Origin: Competibacteraceae bacterium UBA2792
Lineage (GTDB): Bacteria; Pseudomonadota; Gammaproteobacteria; Competibacterales; Competibacteraceae
NCBI GenBank assembly: GCA_002352125.1
Contig: DEHU01000232.1
Location: 22,082 to 39,919 of the forward strand
Length of the DNA stretch: 17,838 nt
Direction: 5' to 3'
Shown: one piece after another, positions 17,243 through 17,838 of the stretch
Numbering within the stretch: position 1 is the first letter of the stretch
Layout of the letters: the number at the start of each line of letters is the position of its first letter
Program-made: the position numbers and the translations under genes
Notes under the pieces: model-generated
Seen by the model: only the letters and a program-made list of their open reading frames with translations
The model's database searches: none
What the model was told of the DNA's origin: nothing

Positions 17243-17838
17243 ATGCGCCGAGTCGTCTTCAATCAAAAAGGGGGGGTGGGCAAATCCACCATCGCGTGCA
17301 ATTTAGCTGCCATCGGCGCCGCGCGGGGCCGGCGAACCCTGGTCGTGGACCTCGATCCGCAGGCCAACGCATCCCGCTACCTGCTGGGCGCGGCGCTGGA
17401 AGAACAAAAGAAAACGCTCGCTCACTTCTTCGACGACATTCTGGCCTACAAGCTGTTTCCCGAAAAACCGGATGTCTATATCGTCCCGACCCGCTTCGCC
17501 AATCTGAGCGTGCTACCGTCCGACCCCCGGCTAGAAGAACTGCAAGTCAAACTGGAATCCCGCTACAAGATGTACAAGCTGCGGGAGGCACTGGAAGCCT
17601 TCAAAAATTTCGACGATATCTTTATCGATACGCCGCCCGCGCTGAACTTTTTCACCCGCTCGGCGTTGATCGCCGGCGACACCTGCCTGATTCCCTTCGA
17701 CTGCGACGATTTCTCCCGCCGCGCCCTGTACACCCTGATGGACAGCGTGCGGGAGATTCAGGCCGACCACAACCGCGCCTTGCGCATCGAAGGCATCGTG
17801 GTCAACCACTACCAGGCCCGCGCCAATTTGCCGGTGCG
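17243..17838 (+). CDS. ParA/MinD-family ATPase (partial, C-terminus beyond window)
   Basis: The first 198 residues of a ParA-like P-loop ATPase. The deviant Walker A motif KGGVGKST is at residues 9-16, the A' segment is VVDLDPQAN, and the Walker B-like segment is DDIFIDTPPAL (124-134, D129). Such proteins position DNA or protein cargo on the nucleoid or membrane by ATP-driven dimerisation. The N-terminus MRRVVFNQKGGVGKST is characteristic of a chromosomal, orphan-like ParA group of Gammaproteobacteria rather than the Soj partner of ParB. Its cargo is unknown because the downstream gene lies outside the window. The ATG at 17243 is preferred; an in-frame GTG at 17231 would add four residues. 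Seven consecutive G (17270-17276) encode part of the Walker A. Confidence 0.9.
   Translation, partial: MRRVVFNQKGGVGKSTIACNLAAIGAARGRRTLVVDLDPQANASRYLLGAALEEQKKTLAHFFDDILAYKLFPEKPDVYIVPTRFANLSVLPSDPRLEELQVKLESRYKMYKLREALEAFKNFDDIFIDTPPALNFFTRSALIAGDTCLIPFDCDDFSRRALYTLMDSVREIQADHNRALRIEGIVVNHYQARANLPV

Overview
The window is a stretch of GC-rich (about 60% by eye) chromosome from a gammaproteobacterium. The main evidence is gene order. A radC gene, divergent from coaBC, then dut, algC and argB form the same cluster known from Pseudomonas and related Gammaproteobacteria. I cannot fix the genus. I saw no transposase, integrase, tRNA, rRNA or CRISPR array.

Layout. A 5'-complete but window-truncated purC lies on the minus strand (1-779). 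It is divergent from a CbiM-like membrane protein (931-1593). A DjlA-type co-chaperone (1685-2533) is convergent with radC (2594-3268, minus). The 502-base gap between radC and coaBC is not empty. It holds a sigma70-like promoter, two well-formed hairpins and a clear intrinsic terminator, all on the plus strand. This looks like a roughly 155-nt small RNA, or an attenuated leader of coaBC. coaBC follows (3771-5060).

Between coaBC and dut, where the Pseudomonas cluster has the two genes adjacent, about 5.4 kb separates them. First comes a partly AT-rich stretch (5061-5793) with a strong hairpin and what may be a frameshifted minus-strand gene remnant. Then comes a tight two-gene unit: a periplasmic type I solute-binding protein (5794-6981), and 3 nt later a 1092-residue membrane sensor with a Cache-like periplasmic region, HAMP, PAS, PAS, GGDEF and EAL (6985-10263). 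No transporter permease or ATPase accompanies the binding protein. The likely reading is a ligand-sensing pair that controls cyclic di-GMP, comparable in arrangement to NspS/MbaA of Vibrio cholerae.

The housekeeping cluster resumes with dut (10489-10950), algC-type phosphomannomutase/phosphoglucomutase (10958-12331) and argB (12376-13269), ending at a perfect 11-bp hairpin. After it come a small coiled-coil, tail-anchored-type membrane protein on the minus strand (13453-13734) and, divergent by only 17 bp, an exported DUF3142 protein (13752-15041). The latter overlaps an exported helical-repeat protein with a CGPF motif at its mature N-terminus (15016-17148); the function of this pair is unknown. 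The window ends inside a ParA/MinD-family ATPase (17243 onward).
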